The translations under genes were made by a program, and so were the position numbers. From the NCBI RefSeq assembly GCF_018130615.1, contig NZ_JAFCKB010000009.1:239340-303339 (forward strand): a DNA stretch of 64,000 bases, given 5' to 3'. Below the pieces are notes generated by a model that saw only the letters and a list, made by a program, of their open reading frames with translations, was not told where the DNA came from and did no database searches. This DNA comes from Bradyrhizobium manausense (GTDB lineage Bacteria > Pseudomonadota > Alphaproteobacteria > Rhizobiales > Xanthobacteraceae). Below are positions 7,660 through 16,227 of this stretch, in pieces (the stretch's first letter is position 1; each line of letters opens with the position of its first letter).

Positions 7660-9788
7660 CTGCTCCGTCCCCTGCCCCGAAACTGCCGGCCAGCCTGGCG
7701 GCCAATCCAAGACTGTCGTCCTGGGTGAGGTTCACCGGCGAAGGGCGCGTGGCGATCTCGCCCGGCAAGGTCGAGATCGGCCAAGGCATTGTCACGGCAC
7801 TGGCGCAGATCGCGGCGGACGAGCTCGACGTCGAGATAAGTCGGATCGAGATGATCCGCGCCTCGACCGCGACCAGCCCGAACGAGGGCGTCACCTCCGG
7901 CAGCCTGTCGATCCAGCAATCCGGCCGCGCGCTGCGTCACGCCTGCGCCGAGGTGCGCGAACGCTTCCTCGCGGCAGCATCCGAACGTCTCGGCGTCGAT
8001 GCATCGCTGCTCGGCGTCGAGGATGGCACGATCATGGGCCCCGGCAATGTCAGGACCAGCTATTGGGAGCTCGCAGACGACGTTTCGCTCAACCATGATA
8101 CTGCCGCCGGCGCTTCGGCGAAGACTGTGGCCAGGCGCACGGTGGCCGGACGTTCCATGCAACGCGTCGACATTCCCGACAAGGTGTTCGCGCGGCCGCG
8201 CTTCCTTCACGATCACGCGCTGCCGCGGCTCGTGCACGGACGCATCCTGCGGCCGGACGTCTCGGGCGCGAAGCTGATCGCGCTCGACGAAGCCACTGCG
8301 CGCGCCGCGCCCGGGCTGATCGCGGTCGTCTGCGATGGCGGCTTTGCGGGCGTCGTCGCCGACAGCGAGGCCGCCGCGGAAGCCGCGCTGAAAGCCTTGC
8401 GCAAGGGCGCCACATGGTCGGCCGGAGAGCCGCTCCCCAATGAGACCGATCTGGCGGGCTTCCTGAGAAGCGGGCCGGTCGAGAGCACCGTCATCGATAC
8501 CAGGGCAGCCCCCGCATCAGGAAAGGCGGCCTGCACGCTCCGGCGGCAGTACACCCGCCCCTACATCGCCCACGCCTCGATCGCACCGTCCTGTGCGATG
8601 GCGCAATGGAACGGTGATCGTGTCCATGTCTGGACCCACAGCCAGGGCGTCTATCTGCTGCGCGCCGATCTCGCCATCGTGCTCGAGCTGCCGGCCGAAA
8701 ACATCGTCGTCGAGCACATGGAGGGCGCCGGTTGCTACGGACATAATGCGGCCGACGATGTCGCGCTTGATGCCGTGTTGCTGGCAAAGGCTGTCGGCGG
8801 TCGTCCAGTGCGGGTGCAATGGTCGCGCCACGACGAGATGTCCCACGCGCCGTTTGGTGCCGCGATGGCGATCGAGATCGAGGCCGATCTCGACCCAGAT
8901 AACGAGATCATCAGCTGGCGCCATGCGATCTGGAGCAACGGCCACACGGCGCGGCCAGGGCGCGCGACGCAGCCTGCCCTGCTGGCGGCGAGCGAGATAG
9001 CAAATCCCTATCCGCGCATGATCTCGACAAATCCGCCGACCGCCAATGGCGGCGGAGGAGACCGCAATTCCGTCCCGCTCTACGACTTTCCGGCTTGGAC
9101 CATCACGAGTCATCGCTTGTTGACCATGCCGGTGCGCACCTCGGCGCTGCGGACTCTCGGTGCGCAAGGCAACGTATTCGCGATCGAATCCCTGCTCGAC
9201 GAAATCGCGGCCCTGCGCGGCGAAGACCCGATCGCGTTTCGCCTGCGGCACCTTCGCGACGAGCGGGCATGCGAGGTCATCCGTGCTGCCGCGCGACGCG
9301 CAGGCTGGAAGCCCGCGAAGCAGTCCGGCATCGGTCACGGCGTCGGCTTTGCCCGTTACAAGAACACGGGCGCGTATTGCGCTGTCATCGCCGAGATCGA
9401 AGGCGCCGAAGACATCCGCGTGAAGCGGCTGACGCTTGCGGTCGACGTCGGCGAGGCCATCAATCCGGACGGCGTGATCAACCAGATCGAGGGCGGCGCG
9501 ATCCAGGCGACGAGTTGGGTGCTGAAGGAACGTGTCCGCTTCGACCGGACGCGCATCACATCAACCTCGTGGACGGACTATCCGATCCTGACCTTCACCG
9601 AGGTGCCGGCAGTCGATGTCGAGATCATCCAGCGGCCGGAAATCGAGCCCGTCGGCGCAGGTGAAGCCGCGCACGGCCCGGTGACGGCGGCCATCGCGAA
9701 CGCGGTCCACGATTGTCTCGGCGTGCGCGTGCGCGATCTGCCGATCACGCGTGACAGAATCATCGCAGCCATGGAGCTTGCATCGTGA
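7656..9788 (+). CDS. molybdenum hydroxylase large (molybdopterin-binding) subunit
   Basis: A 710-residue catalytic subunit of the aldehyde oxidase/xanthine dehydrogenase family, shaped like the IorB/NicB branch: KVEIGQGIVTALAQIAADEL near the N-terminus, the hammerhead domain, AGCYGHNAADDVALDA, the WSRHDEM segment, RTLGAQGNVFAIESLLDEIA and the C-terminal GAGEAAHGPVTAAIANA with GE close to the end, where the active-site glutamate lies. Such enzymes hydroxylate N-heterocycles or aldehydes with water as the oxygen source. No FAD (CoxM-type) subunit is encoded nearby, consistent with the two-subunit class. Translation is coupled on both sides by 4-base overlaps. Confidence 0.92.
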   Translation: MTAPSPAPKLPASLAANPRLSSWVRFTGEGRVAISPGKVEIGQGIVTALAQIAADELDVEISRIEMIRASTATSPNEGVTSGSLSIQQSGRALRHACAEVRERFLAAASERLGVDASLLGVEDGTIMGPGNVRTSYWELADDVSLNHDTAAGASAKTVARRTVAGRSMQRVDIPDKVFARPRFLHDHALPRLVHGRILRPDVSGAKLIALDEATARAAPGLIAVVCDGGFAGVVADSEAAAEAALKALRKGATWSAGEPLPNETDLAGFLRSGPVESTVIDTRAAPASGKAACTLRRQYTRPYIAHASIAPSCAMAQWNGDRVHVWTHSQGVYLLRADLAIVLELPAENIVVEHMEGAGCYGHNAADDVALDAVLLAKAVGGRPVRVQWSRHDEMSHAPFGAAMAIEIEADLDPDNEIISWRHAIWSNGHTARPGRATQPALLAASEIANPYPRMISTNPPTANGGGGDRNSVPLYDFPAWTITSHRLLTMPVRTSALRTLGAQGNVFAIESLLDEIAALRGEDPIAFRLRHLRDERACEVIRAAARRAGWKPAKQSGIGHGVGFARYKNTGAYCAVIAEIEGAEDIRVKRLTLAVDVGEAINPDGVINQIEGGAIQATSWVLKERVRFDRTRITSTSWTDYPILTFTEVPAVDVEIIQRPEIEPVGAGEAAHGPVTAAIANAVHDCLGVRVRDLPITRDRIIAAMELAS

Positions 9789-10483
9789 CGACAGTGAACA
9801 TTCTGAGCGGTGGCGCGGCGCAAGGCCTGGTGCGTGGTCTCGCCGAGGCCTTCAAGGCCCAAACCGGCTTCGACATCGACGGTGAGTTCGGCGCCGTCGG
9901 CGTGATGGCGGACAAGCTGCGCGCAGGTACGCCGGCCGATCTCTTGATCCTGACGCAGGCGCTGCTCGCAAAACTGGCGGCGGAGAAGCTGGTCACGCCC
10001 TCCTCGATCGCGGATGTCGGCCGGGTGGAAACCGCCCTCGCCGTTCGCAATCGCGATCCCAAGGTGACCGTAAGGACGGAAGCCGATCTGCGCGAGGTGC
10101 TCCGGTCCGCAGACGCCATCTACGTTCCCGACACCAAAGCCTCGACCGCCGGCCAGCACGTCGCGAAAGTGCTGGATCAGCTCGGCATCGCCTATGAGGT
10201 CGCCTCGCGCCTGAAGATATTTCCGAACGGCGCAACGGCGATGCGCGAGCTGGCCTCGTCCACCGCGACGCGGCCGATCGGATGCACGCAGGCGACCGAG
10301 ATCATCGCAACTGACGGCATCGCGCTCTCCGGTCCGCTGCCGCCGGGAAGCGAGCTGACGACGATGTACACGGCCGGCATTGCCACGAAGGCGACGTATC
10401 CGAAAGAGGCCGCGGCGTTGATCGCGCTGCTCTCCGGCGCAGACCACAGGGAATTGCGCCGGCGCATCGGCTTTGCCGGATAG
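9785..10483 (+). CDS. ModA-like substrate-binding-fold protein without signal peptide
   Basis: A 232-residue protein with the type II periplasmic-binding fold of molybdate-binding ModA: an initial strand NILSGGAAQGLVRGLAEAF, then FGAVGVMADKLRAGTPADLLILTQ and AGIATKATYPKEAAALIALLSG. Unlike ModA it starts directly at the first strand and has no leader peptide, so it should be cytoplasmic unless the start is wrong. The GTG start overlaps the hydroxylase large-subunit stop by four bases, which fixes the start and ties it to that enzyme. It may help deliver molybdenum or cofactor, or sense a ligand; that role is inference. Confidence 0.85.
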   Translation: MTTVNILSGGAAQGLVRGLAEAFKAQTGFDIDGEFGAVGVMADKLRAGTPADLLILTQALLAKLAAEKLVTPSSIADVGRVETALAVRNRDPKVTVRTEADLREVLRSADAIYVPDTKASTAGQHVAKVLDQLGIAYEVASRLKIFPNGATAMRELASSTATRPIGCTQATEIIATDGIALSGPLPPGSELTTMYTAGIATKATYPKEAAALIALLSGADHRELRRRIGFAG

Positions 10484-10496
10484 ATGCGAACCCTAT

Positions 10497-11303
10497 TTAT
10501 TTATGCAACTGAGTCAGACCGGTCGGCGGACCGTCGACCCCGGTCCAGCCGCCGTCCACGAACAGCGTGCTGCCGCTGACATAGCTTGCGGCATCCGAGG
10601 CGAGATAGGCCACGGCTGTTGCGACCTCGTCAGCGCGGCTCCACCGATTGAACACGGTGTGGCCGGCGTAGAGATTGTAGATGTCGGGCCGCTGCTTGAA
10701 CGGACTGGTCAGCGCGGTCTCCACGATGCTCGGTGCGATCGCATTGACGCGCACCCCGGCATGGCCAACCTCGGAGGCAAAGCCCTTCACCAAAAGGCCG
10801 ATCGCCGCCTTGGTCGAGCCGTAGACTCCGAGACCCGGCTCGATGGTCACCGCGCGCACTGAGGAACAGGCGATGATGCTGCCGCCCTTTTGCTCGACCA
10901 TGATGCGGCCGAACGCCTGGAAGAACCAGACCGTACCCTTGACGTTGAGGTTGAGAACGCGATCGAGATCCTCCTCGGTGTAGTCGAGGATGGTCTTGCG
11001 GATGTTGAGCCCGGGCGTCGTCACAGCGATGTCGAGCCGCGGAAATTTCTGCATCACGGTCTTGGCGAGCGCATTGACGTCCGCAGCACTCGAAGCATCG
11101 CAACTCGCAGCTTCCGCCCAGCCACTCTTGTCGCGAATGCCCGCAGCGGTCGCCTCGGCTGCGTCGAGCGCGCGATCGGCGCAGACGACGCGGGCACCGA
11201 GCCCGGCGAGCGCCTCGGCCGACGATTTGCCGATGCCCGAGGCGGCGCCGAGCACCACGGCCGTCTTGCCGGTGAGATCGAAGAGCTTGCGATAATCAGT
11301 CAC
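10497..11303 (-). CDS. short-chain dehydrogenase/reductase
   Basis: A 268-residue classical SDR with the GAASGIGKSSAEALAG NAD(P)-binding loop near residue 20, a catalytic serine in ACSSVRAV and YGSTKAA carrying the Tyr-Lys pair, ending in YVSGSTLFVDGGW. It would interconvert an alcohol and a ketone. The GTG at 11303 is chosen for the AGGGAGA Shine-Dalgarno sequence eight bases upstream. It is the last gene of the TRAP transporter operon, so it probably oxidises the imported hydroxy-acid. It converges with the ModA-like gene 13 bases away. Confidence 0.9.
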   Translation of the reverse strand: MTDYRKLFDLTGKTAVVLGAASGIGKSSAEALAGLGARVVCADRALDAAEATAAGIRDKSGWAEAASCDASSAADVNALAKTVMQKFPRLDIAVTTPGLNIRKTILDYTEEDLDRVLNLNVKGTVWFFQAFGRIMVEQKGGSIIACSSVRAVTIEPGLGVYGSTKAAIGLLVKGFASEVGHAGVRVNAIAPSIVETALTSPFKQRPDIYNLYAGHTVFNRWSRADEVATAVAYLASDAASYVSGSTLFVDGGWTGVDGPPTGLTQLHK

Positions 11304-11381
11304 GGACAGATTCTCCCTGTTGCTGTGACGCAAACTATCGCAAGCGCGGTTCGCCGGCCAATGCCGGCGAATGCACGACAG

Positions 11382-12674
11382 CTATCCCTTGTAGCCCATC
11401 AGCAGACGGGGCAGCCACAGCGAGAACGCCGGGACGTAGGTCACGAACATCAGCGCCGCGATCAGCGCGGCGTAGAACGGCAAGATGGTGCGCATCACCG
11501 CGCCCACCGAGATGCCGCCGATGGCGCAACCGACGAACTGCGTCGTTCCGACCGGTGGGGTGTTCAGCCCGAGAGCGCAGTTGATCAGCATCAGCATGCC
11601 GAACTGCACCGGATCCATGCCCGCCTTCATCGCGATCGGCAGGAAGATCGGCGTGCAGATCAGGATGGTCGCCGCCATGTCCATGAACGTACCGAGCACG
11701 AACAGGATGACGTTGATCAGCAGGAAGATCATCCAGGGCTGCGTGGACACCTTGCTCATCAGGTCGCCGGCGAAGTCGGCGACCTCATAGAGGCCCATCA
11801 GATACTGGAACATGGTGGAGACGCCGATCAGCAGCAGCACCACGCCGGTCGTCTTCACCGCCTTGGCGGCCGCGTGCAGGAAGTTGCTCCAGGTCATGGT
11901 CCGGTAGATGAAGAACGTCAGCACGATCGTGTAGGTGACGGCAACAGCGGCCGATTCAGTGGCCGTGAAGACGCCGGACAGGATGCCCGTCAGGATGATG
12001 CCAACGATCAAGAGGCCGGGCAGAGCGGCCGCGAACGAGCGGACAACCTCGGCCCAACCCGGAAACTTGCCGGCCGGATAGCCGCGCTTGACCGCGACCG
12101 CGTAAGCGGCGACCAGCATGCAAACCATCAACACCAGCGCCGGCAGAAGACCAGCCGCGATCAGCGCGCCGATAGAGACCTTGCCCCCGGCGGCGAGCGC
12201 ATAGATGATCATGTTGTGGCTGGTCGGCATCAACGCTCCGACCAGCGAGGCGTGGGTGGTGACGTTGACGGCGTAGTCGGTGTCGAACCCTTCCTTTTTC
12301 ATCATCGGGATCATCACCGCGCCCATCGCCGACACGTCGGCGACGGGCGAGCCCGAGACGCCGCCGAACAGCGTGCAGGCGACCACGTTCGACATGCCGA
12401 GGCCGCCGCGGATGTGGCCGACGAGATTCTTGGCCAGCTGCACGATCTTGTCGGCAACGCCGCCATGCAGCATCAGCTCACCGCTGAAGACGAAGAACGG
12501 GATCGCCAGGAAAGAGAAGATGTTCATCCCCGACATCATCTGCTGGAAGATGACGGCGACCGGCAGGCCTTCATAGAGGATGGTGCAAATCGCGGAGAGG
12601 CCGATCGCGAAGGCGACCGGAACGCCGAGGACGAGGAAGCCGAAAAACGTGGCGCCGAGAATAATCAGTTCCAT
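11382..12674 (-). CDS. dctM: TRAP transporter large permease (DctM)
   Basis: A 430-residue polytopic protein with 12 or more hydrophobic segments and the DctM hallmarks FGGVSGSPVADVSAMGAVMIPMM and GTFMDMAATILICTPIFLPIA. With the small permease and the DctP binding protein it forms a sodium-coupled secondary importer for carboxylates. Its start overlaps the end of dctQ by ten bases, a common coupling in TRAP operons. Full length for the family. Confidence 0.95.
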   Translation of the reverse strand: MELIILGATFFGFLVLGVPVAFAIGLSAICTILYEGLPVAVIFQQMMSGMNIFSFLAIPFFVFSGELMLHGGVADKIVQLAKNLVGHIRGGLGMSNVVACTLFGGVSGSPVADVSAMGAVMIPMMKKEGFDTDYAVNVTTHASLVGALMPTSHNMIIYALAAGGKVSIGALIAAGLLPALVLMVCMLVAAYAVAVKRGYPAGKFPGWAEVVRSFAAALPGLLIVGIILTGILSGVFTATESAAVAVTYTIVLTFFIYRTMTWSNFLHAAAKAVKTTGVVLLLIGVSTMFQYLMGLYEVADFAGDLMSKVSTQPWMIFLLINVILFVLGTFMDMAATILICTPIFLPIAMKAGMDPVQFGMLMLINCALGLNTPPVGTTQFVGCAIGGISVGAVMRTILPFYAALIAALMFVTYVPAFSLWLPRLLMGYKG

Positions 12675-13213
12675 GAGGGGACGACCTCTTCGCCGCGCAG
12701 GAGAGCAATGATGTGCTCGATGGAAAAGGAGACGATCAGGACGCCGGAGATGATCAGCGGCACGTAGCGGACGACCTCGGGCAGGCCAAGGTTGGGGATA
12801 TGAACGGTCCCGACCGACGCTCCGAGAATCCAGCCATTGTAGACCATCGCAACGCCGAAAATTGCCACCAGGACGTGGATCACGAGCTCGATCTTCTCAC
12901 GCAAACGGTCGGGAAGCATCACCAGCAGACTGTCCATGCCGATGTGTCCGGCGTCGCGCACGCCGACGGCGGCGCCAATCAGCGTGACGTACAGGATCAG
13001 GACCAGCGCGAGATTTTCAGTCCAGGTCGGGCTTGAGTTGAGCACGTAGCGCCCGAACACCTGGTAGAACACGATGGTGACGATGATGAGCAGTCCGGTC
13101 ACGGACAGATACATGCCGAGCCGAGCGATGGGAGCGTTGACCCGCGTAAGCAGACCGGTAGACGGCCGTCCGGCTACCTCCTGCTCGTGGTCTGCGACGT
13201 GAGGGTCTGTCAT
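12665..13213 (-). CDS. dctQ: TRAP transporter small permease (DctQ)
   Basis: A 182-residue membrane protein with four hydrophobic segments, the FYQVFGRYVLNSSPTWTENLALVLILYVTLIGAAVGVRDAGHIGMD pattern typical of DctQ, and a soluble N-terminal tail of about 25 residues. It scaffolds the large permease in the inner membrane. It lies 64 bases downstream of dctP and overlaps dctM. Confidence 0.93.
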   Translation of the reverse strand: MTDPHVADHEQEVAGRPSTGLLTRVNAPIARLGMYLSVTGLLIIVTIVFYQVFGRYVLNSSPTWTENLALVLILYVTLIGAAVGVRDAGHIGMDSLLVMLPDRLREKIELVIHVLVAIFGVAMVYNGWILGASVGTVHIPNLGLPEVVRYVPLIISGVLIVSFSIEHIIALLRGEEVVPSWN

Positions 13214-13277
13214 CAGCGTCTCCTTGCAAGGGCCCGGTGCCGCCTCGCGCCGGCGCCGGATCCGATGCGTTATGGTC

Positions 13278-14249
13278 TTACTTCGTGGCCTGGATCCGCT
13301 TGACGAGGCTCTGCAGCTTGTCGTCGCCGGCGAACTTGGCGTAGACCGGCTTCATCGCATCGACGAACTCCTGCTTGTTGGCGATCGTGACGACCTGAAC
13401 GCCGGCCGCCTCGACGGTCTTGCGGGAAGCCTGCTCACGCTCGTCCCAGAGCTTGCGCATGACAGGCACCGATTCCTTGGCCGCCTTGCGGATCATTGCC
13501 TGATCCTCCTTGCTGAGCGTGTCCCAGACCTTCTTGGACATCACGAGGACTTCGGGCGCCAGCGAATGCTCGGTGACGTTGTAGAACTTGGCGGCCTCGA
13601 AGTGGCGCGAGGACTCGTAGGAGGGCCAGTTGTTCTCGGCGGCGTCGACCAGCCCGGTCTTGAGGGCGGTGTAGACCTCACCATACGGCATCGGCGTCGG
13701 ATTGGCCCCGAGGCTCTCGATCATGCCGACCCACAGGTCGGACTGCTGCACGCGGATCTTCAGGCCCTTGAGGTCCGCAAGCGACTTGACCGGTGCCTTG
13801 ACGGTGTAAATCGACCGCGCGCCGCTGTCGTAGTATGCGAGACCGATCAACCCCGCAGGCTCCATGGCAGCGAGGATCTCGTCGCCGATTGGACCATCAA
13901 GAACGGTGCGCATGTGCTGGGTGTCGCGGAAGACGAAGGGCAAGCACAAGGCGACGGTTTCCGGCACGAAATTGTTCAGTGGCGATGCGTTGATCCGCAT
14001 CATGTCGAGCGCGCCGATCTTGAGCTGCTCGATGGTGTCCTTCTCCGAGCCGAGGGCGCCGTTGGGAAACACCTTCACGCCAAGCTTGCCGCCGCTCGCC
14101 GTCGCGAGCTGCTTGCCCATGAACTTGACGGCTTCGACCGTCGGATAGTCGGCCGGATGGACGTCGGCGGAGCGGAAATCGCGCGCAGTCGCGAACGGCG
14201 CCGTGACCGCCAGTGCAGCGGCTGCGATGATACCGATTAGTGTCTTCAT
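13278..14249 (-). CDS. dctP: TRAP transporter solute-binding protein (DctP family)
   Basis: A 323-residue periplasmic protein with a cleavable signal peptide (cleavage likely after ATA near residue 22). Family features include YPTVEAVKFMGKQLATASGGKLGVKVFPNGALGSEKDTIEQLKIG at the N-terminal lobe, the DLKGLKIRVQQSDLWVGMIESLGANPTPMPYGEVYTALKTGLVDAAENN core with the carboxylate-binding arginine, and a helical C-terminus. AGGAGG lies upstream of the ATG. First gene of the dctP-dctQ-dctM-SDR operon. The ligand cannot be named but should be a small carboxylate. Confidence 0.94.
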   Translation of the reverse strand: MKTLIGIIAAAALAVTAPFATARDFRSADVHPADYPTVEAVKFMGKQLATASGGKLGVKVFPNGALGSEKDTIEQLKIGALDMMRINASPLNNFVPETVALCLPFVFRDTQHMRTVLDGPIGDEILAAMEPAGLIGLAYYDSGARSIYTVKAPVKSLADLKGLKIRVQQSDLWVGMIESLGANPTPMPYGEVYTALKTGLVDAAENNWPSYESSRHFEAAKFYNVTEHSLAPEVLVMSKKVWDTLSKEDQAMIRKAAKESVPVMRKLWDEREQASRKTVEAAGVQVVTIANKQEFVDAMKPVYAKFAGDDKLQSLVKRIQATK

Positions 14250-14994
14250 CTGGGGCTTCCTCCTGAGTTGATTATGTCGTCGTTGGGCTGGTGCTGCGGG
14301 ACCGCCTTGCGTCGCTCCACTTCAGGTGTGGAGTCAAGCGTTGCAACTGCACCACCTTCGTAGGATAGCGCGGCGGTGTCGAGTGAATTGGGCTGGTTGG
14401 CGATCTCTGCCCGGACAGTGCGACGCTCATCGCGCCCGCTCCTGCGGTGCACCAGTGCGGCAAGTGCCGGCCCCCCGGCAATCGGACCGCGCCATCGGCC
14501 AATGCCGGATGCGCGGTAACGATGCTCATCGTATCCATGGACGTCCCTCTGGTTTTGTGCTCGACCGCTATTGGTTGCGGCTTGGGGTTCGGGCGAGACG
14601 ATTGCCTCATCCTGTACGAACGCGCCGCCACCGACGCGATGTCGCCAATGTCGTCCCTAGGGCGGGCGACATTCTGAGTCCAAGCCAAATCCGGCATCGA
14701 TCAATGCTGGAGTTGCATTGATCGACCATTCGGTGCCTGGACCGCCAATCGGCGGATTGTTTCGTTTTCCCGAATAAGCGAGTGAGAGAGCGTGCCGAAA
14801 CAAGATGCCGGCCAGATCGGGAAAGGCCATAAGGCGGGGCGGCAACATCGGCTATTGCCAATCGAGAAGCGGCATAATCTCGAGGAAGTGCCCTCGACCG
14901 GATTCACGCTCTCATGCTTCCCCGGTGAAGATCGAATGTGCATCCGCTGGCTGGACCCGCGCGGGCGCCATCATCGACGGCCAGACCGGCGACA
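14250..14994. other. 745-base stretch without a convincing gene
   Basis: The open frames here (for example 14272-14697 on the minus strand) have no family features, no good ribosome site and atypical composition. The stretch holds the promoter region of the TRAP operon and the large inverted repeat at 14697-14725, plus a short CCGCC/GGCGG hairpin at 14742-14755. It may be degenerate coding sequence. Confidence 0.5.
14697..14725. promoter_or_regulatory. perfect 11-bp inverted repeat, candidate operator
   Basis: TCGATCAATGC (14697-14707) and GCATTGATCGA (14715-14725) are exact complements separated by seven bases. No T-run follows, so a dimeric-repressor site is likelier than a terminator. It is about 450 bases upstream of dctP. 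Confidence 0.45.
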
Positions 14995-15723
14995 TCACTC
15001 GCCGTCGAGGCCACTCTCGGCGAGTTCGCGCAATGCATCGGTATCGAGGACGACGATGGCGCCGTGCTCGAGGCGCACCCAGTTTCGTCCGGCCCAGGCG
15101 CGCAACTGCTTGTTGATGCTCTCGCGCGTCATCCCCACCATCTCGCTGATCTCCTGCTGGGTGATCGCGAGCGTGCCGCTACCGGAGTCGAGCTTGCGTT
15201 CCTCGGTCAGACCCAGCAGCGCGCTCGCCAGCCGACCCGGTAGATTCTGCAGGATCACCTGCTCGACCTGCTGGCTGGTCCAGCGCAGCCGCGCGCACAG
15301 CAATTCGATGAATTTCATCGCCAGCGCCGGCTGACTCTTCACGAACGGCAGGAAGTCGCGGCGGTCGATGATGTAGAGTTCGCAATTGGTGTTGGCGGTC
15401 GCATCCGCCGACCGCGGTGCACCATCGAGTACGGCGATCTCGCCGAAGATTTCCCCCGGACCGATCAGGTTGAGAATGGCGTTTCGGCCATCGGGCGAAG
15501 AAGACGAAATCTTCACTGTTCCGGAGATCACCGCGAACAAATTGTTTCCGGGGTCGCCCTTGGCAGCGATCGTCGCCCCGCGCTTGACCGTGGTGTGCTT
15601 GGCGTAGCGGCAGAGCTGATCGAGCGCTTCCGGATCCAGATCTGCGAAGATCGGATGCTTGCGCAGGACTGACAGTTTGTTGCCCGACGACTGTCGGGGG
15701 TCGCCGGTCTTGTCCTGAGGCAC
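14995..15723 (-). CDS. Crp/Fnr-family regulator, CRP-like (no Fe-S cysteines)
   Basis: A 242-residue regulator with a cyclic-nucleotide-binding domain (LFAVISGTVKISSSS, then GEIFGEIAVLDGAPRSADATA, which matches the phosphate-binding cassette of CRP-type domains) and a C-terminal winged helix with ITQQEISEMVGMTRESINKQLRAW. It lacks the N-terminal cysteine cluster of FNR, so it probably senses a nucleotide or is constitutive. The GTG at 15723 is chosen for AGGAG seven bases upstream; the frame is open further but without similarity. It stands alone, followed upstream by a 281-base gap and the FNR-box microprotein. Confidence 0.9.
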   Translation of the reverse strand: MPQDKTGDPRQSSGNKLSVLRKHPIFADLDPEALDQLCRYAKHTTVKRGATIAAKGDPGNNLFAVISGTVKISSSSPDGRNAILNLIGPGEIFGEIAVLDGAPRSADATANTNCELYIIDRRDFLPFVKSQPALAMKFIELLCARLRWTSQQVEQVILQNLPGRLASALLGLTEERKLDSGSGTLAITQQEISEMVGMTRESINKQLRAWAGRNWVRLEHGAIVVLDTDALRELAESGLDGE

Positions 15724-16004
15724 GCCGGGACTCCTAAGACTGCGAGGCACTGGAGTTCCTGCGTAGTCAACGTTGCCCGGCTTTTCAACCGGAAAGCATG
15801 GGCACAATTTGAGGCAAACACCGTGAGAATGCCGCAATCGCGCCACGGAAAACGCATCCGCAGGGTGCGCTGACGCGATTCGGGCCATGCAAAGTTGCAG
15901 GGATGGCAACTCACGGGGAACCGGAGCGCCGAAGGACGGTCCTCAGTGATTATGGGAGAGACCGCGACGGGCGTGTCGACATGCCGACGGTTATCTCAGG
16001 AAAT

Positions 16005-16130
16005 TCAGCGCTTCGCGTCCGAATCGAGCCGCCCTGAGCTGGTTTGTCGGTCCGCCCAAGCCAGCGCTGCGCCGAATACGACGAACATGGTCAGAACGGC
16101 AATGGCCACCAGCAGCGCATCAATCGGCAT
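16005..16130 (-). CDS. 41-residue single-span membrane microprotein
   Basis: MPIDALLVAIAVLTMFVVFG starts a 41-residue product with one hydrophobic segment (about residues 4-25, ending ALAWA) and a polar basic C-terminus ending in DAKR. GGAGGG lies four bases before the ATG. A perfect FNR/FixK box is centred about 61 bases before the start codon, with ATAATA-like -10 bases between. Size and topology recall small assembly or stabilising subunits of respiratory oxidases, but there is no sequence proof of that. Function unknown; the gene call rests on the ribosome site, the promoter and the coding character. Confidence 0.75.
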   Translation of the reverse strand: MPIDALLVAIAVLTMFVVFGAALAWADRQTSSGRLDSDAKR

Positions 16131-16184
16131 CGTGCCCTCCCAAATGTTGTTCCGGGTATTATTTGCGGCGCCCGATTGGCGTCA

Positions 16185-16198
16185 TTGATCCGGATCAA
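16185..16198 (-). promoter_or_regulatory. FNR/FixK box (perfect palindrome) before the microprotein gene
   Basis: TTGATCCGGATCAA is a complete FNR/FixK palindrome. Its centre lies about 41 bases before a predicted transcription start near 16150, the class II activation spacing, and ATAATA (16157-16162, minus strand) fits as the -10 element. Confidence 0.85.
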
Positions 16199-16227
16199 AT
16201 CGGCGGGCACTCCGCGAGAGCCAAGCT

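Noticed and set aside
10890-12767. 625-codon plus-strand open frame
   Set aside because: Antisense of dctM; composition very rich in Arg, Asp, His and Gln without any domain, typical of a high-GC shadow frame.
14272-14697. 141-codon minus-strand frame in the gap before dctP
   Set aside because: No domain, no ribosome site and atypical composition; treated as non-coding.
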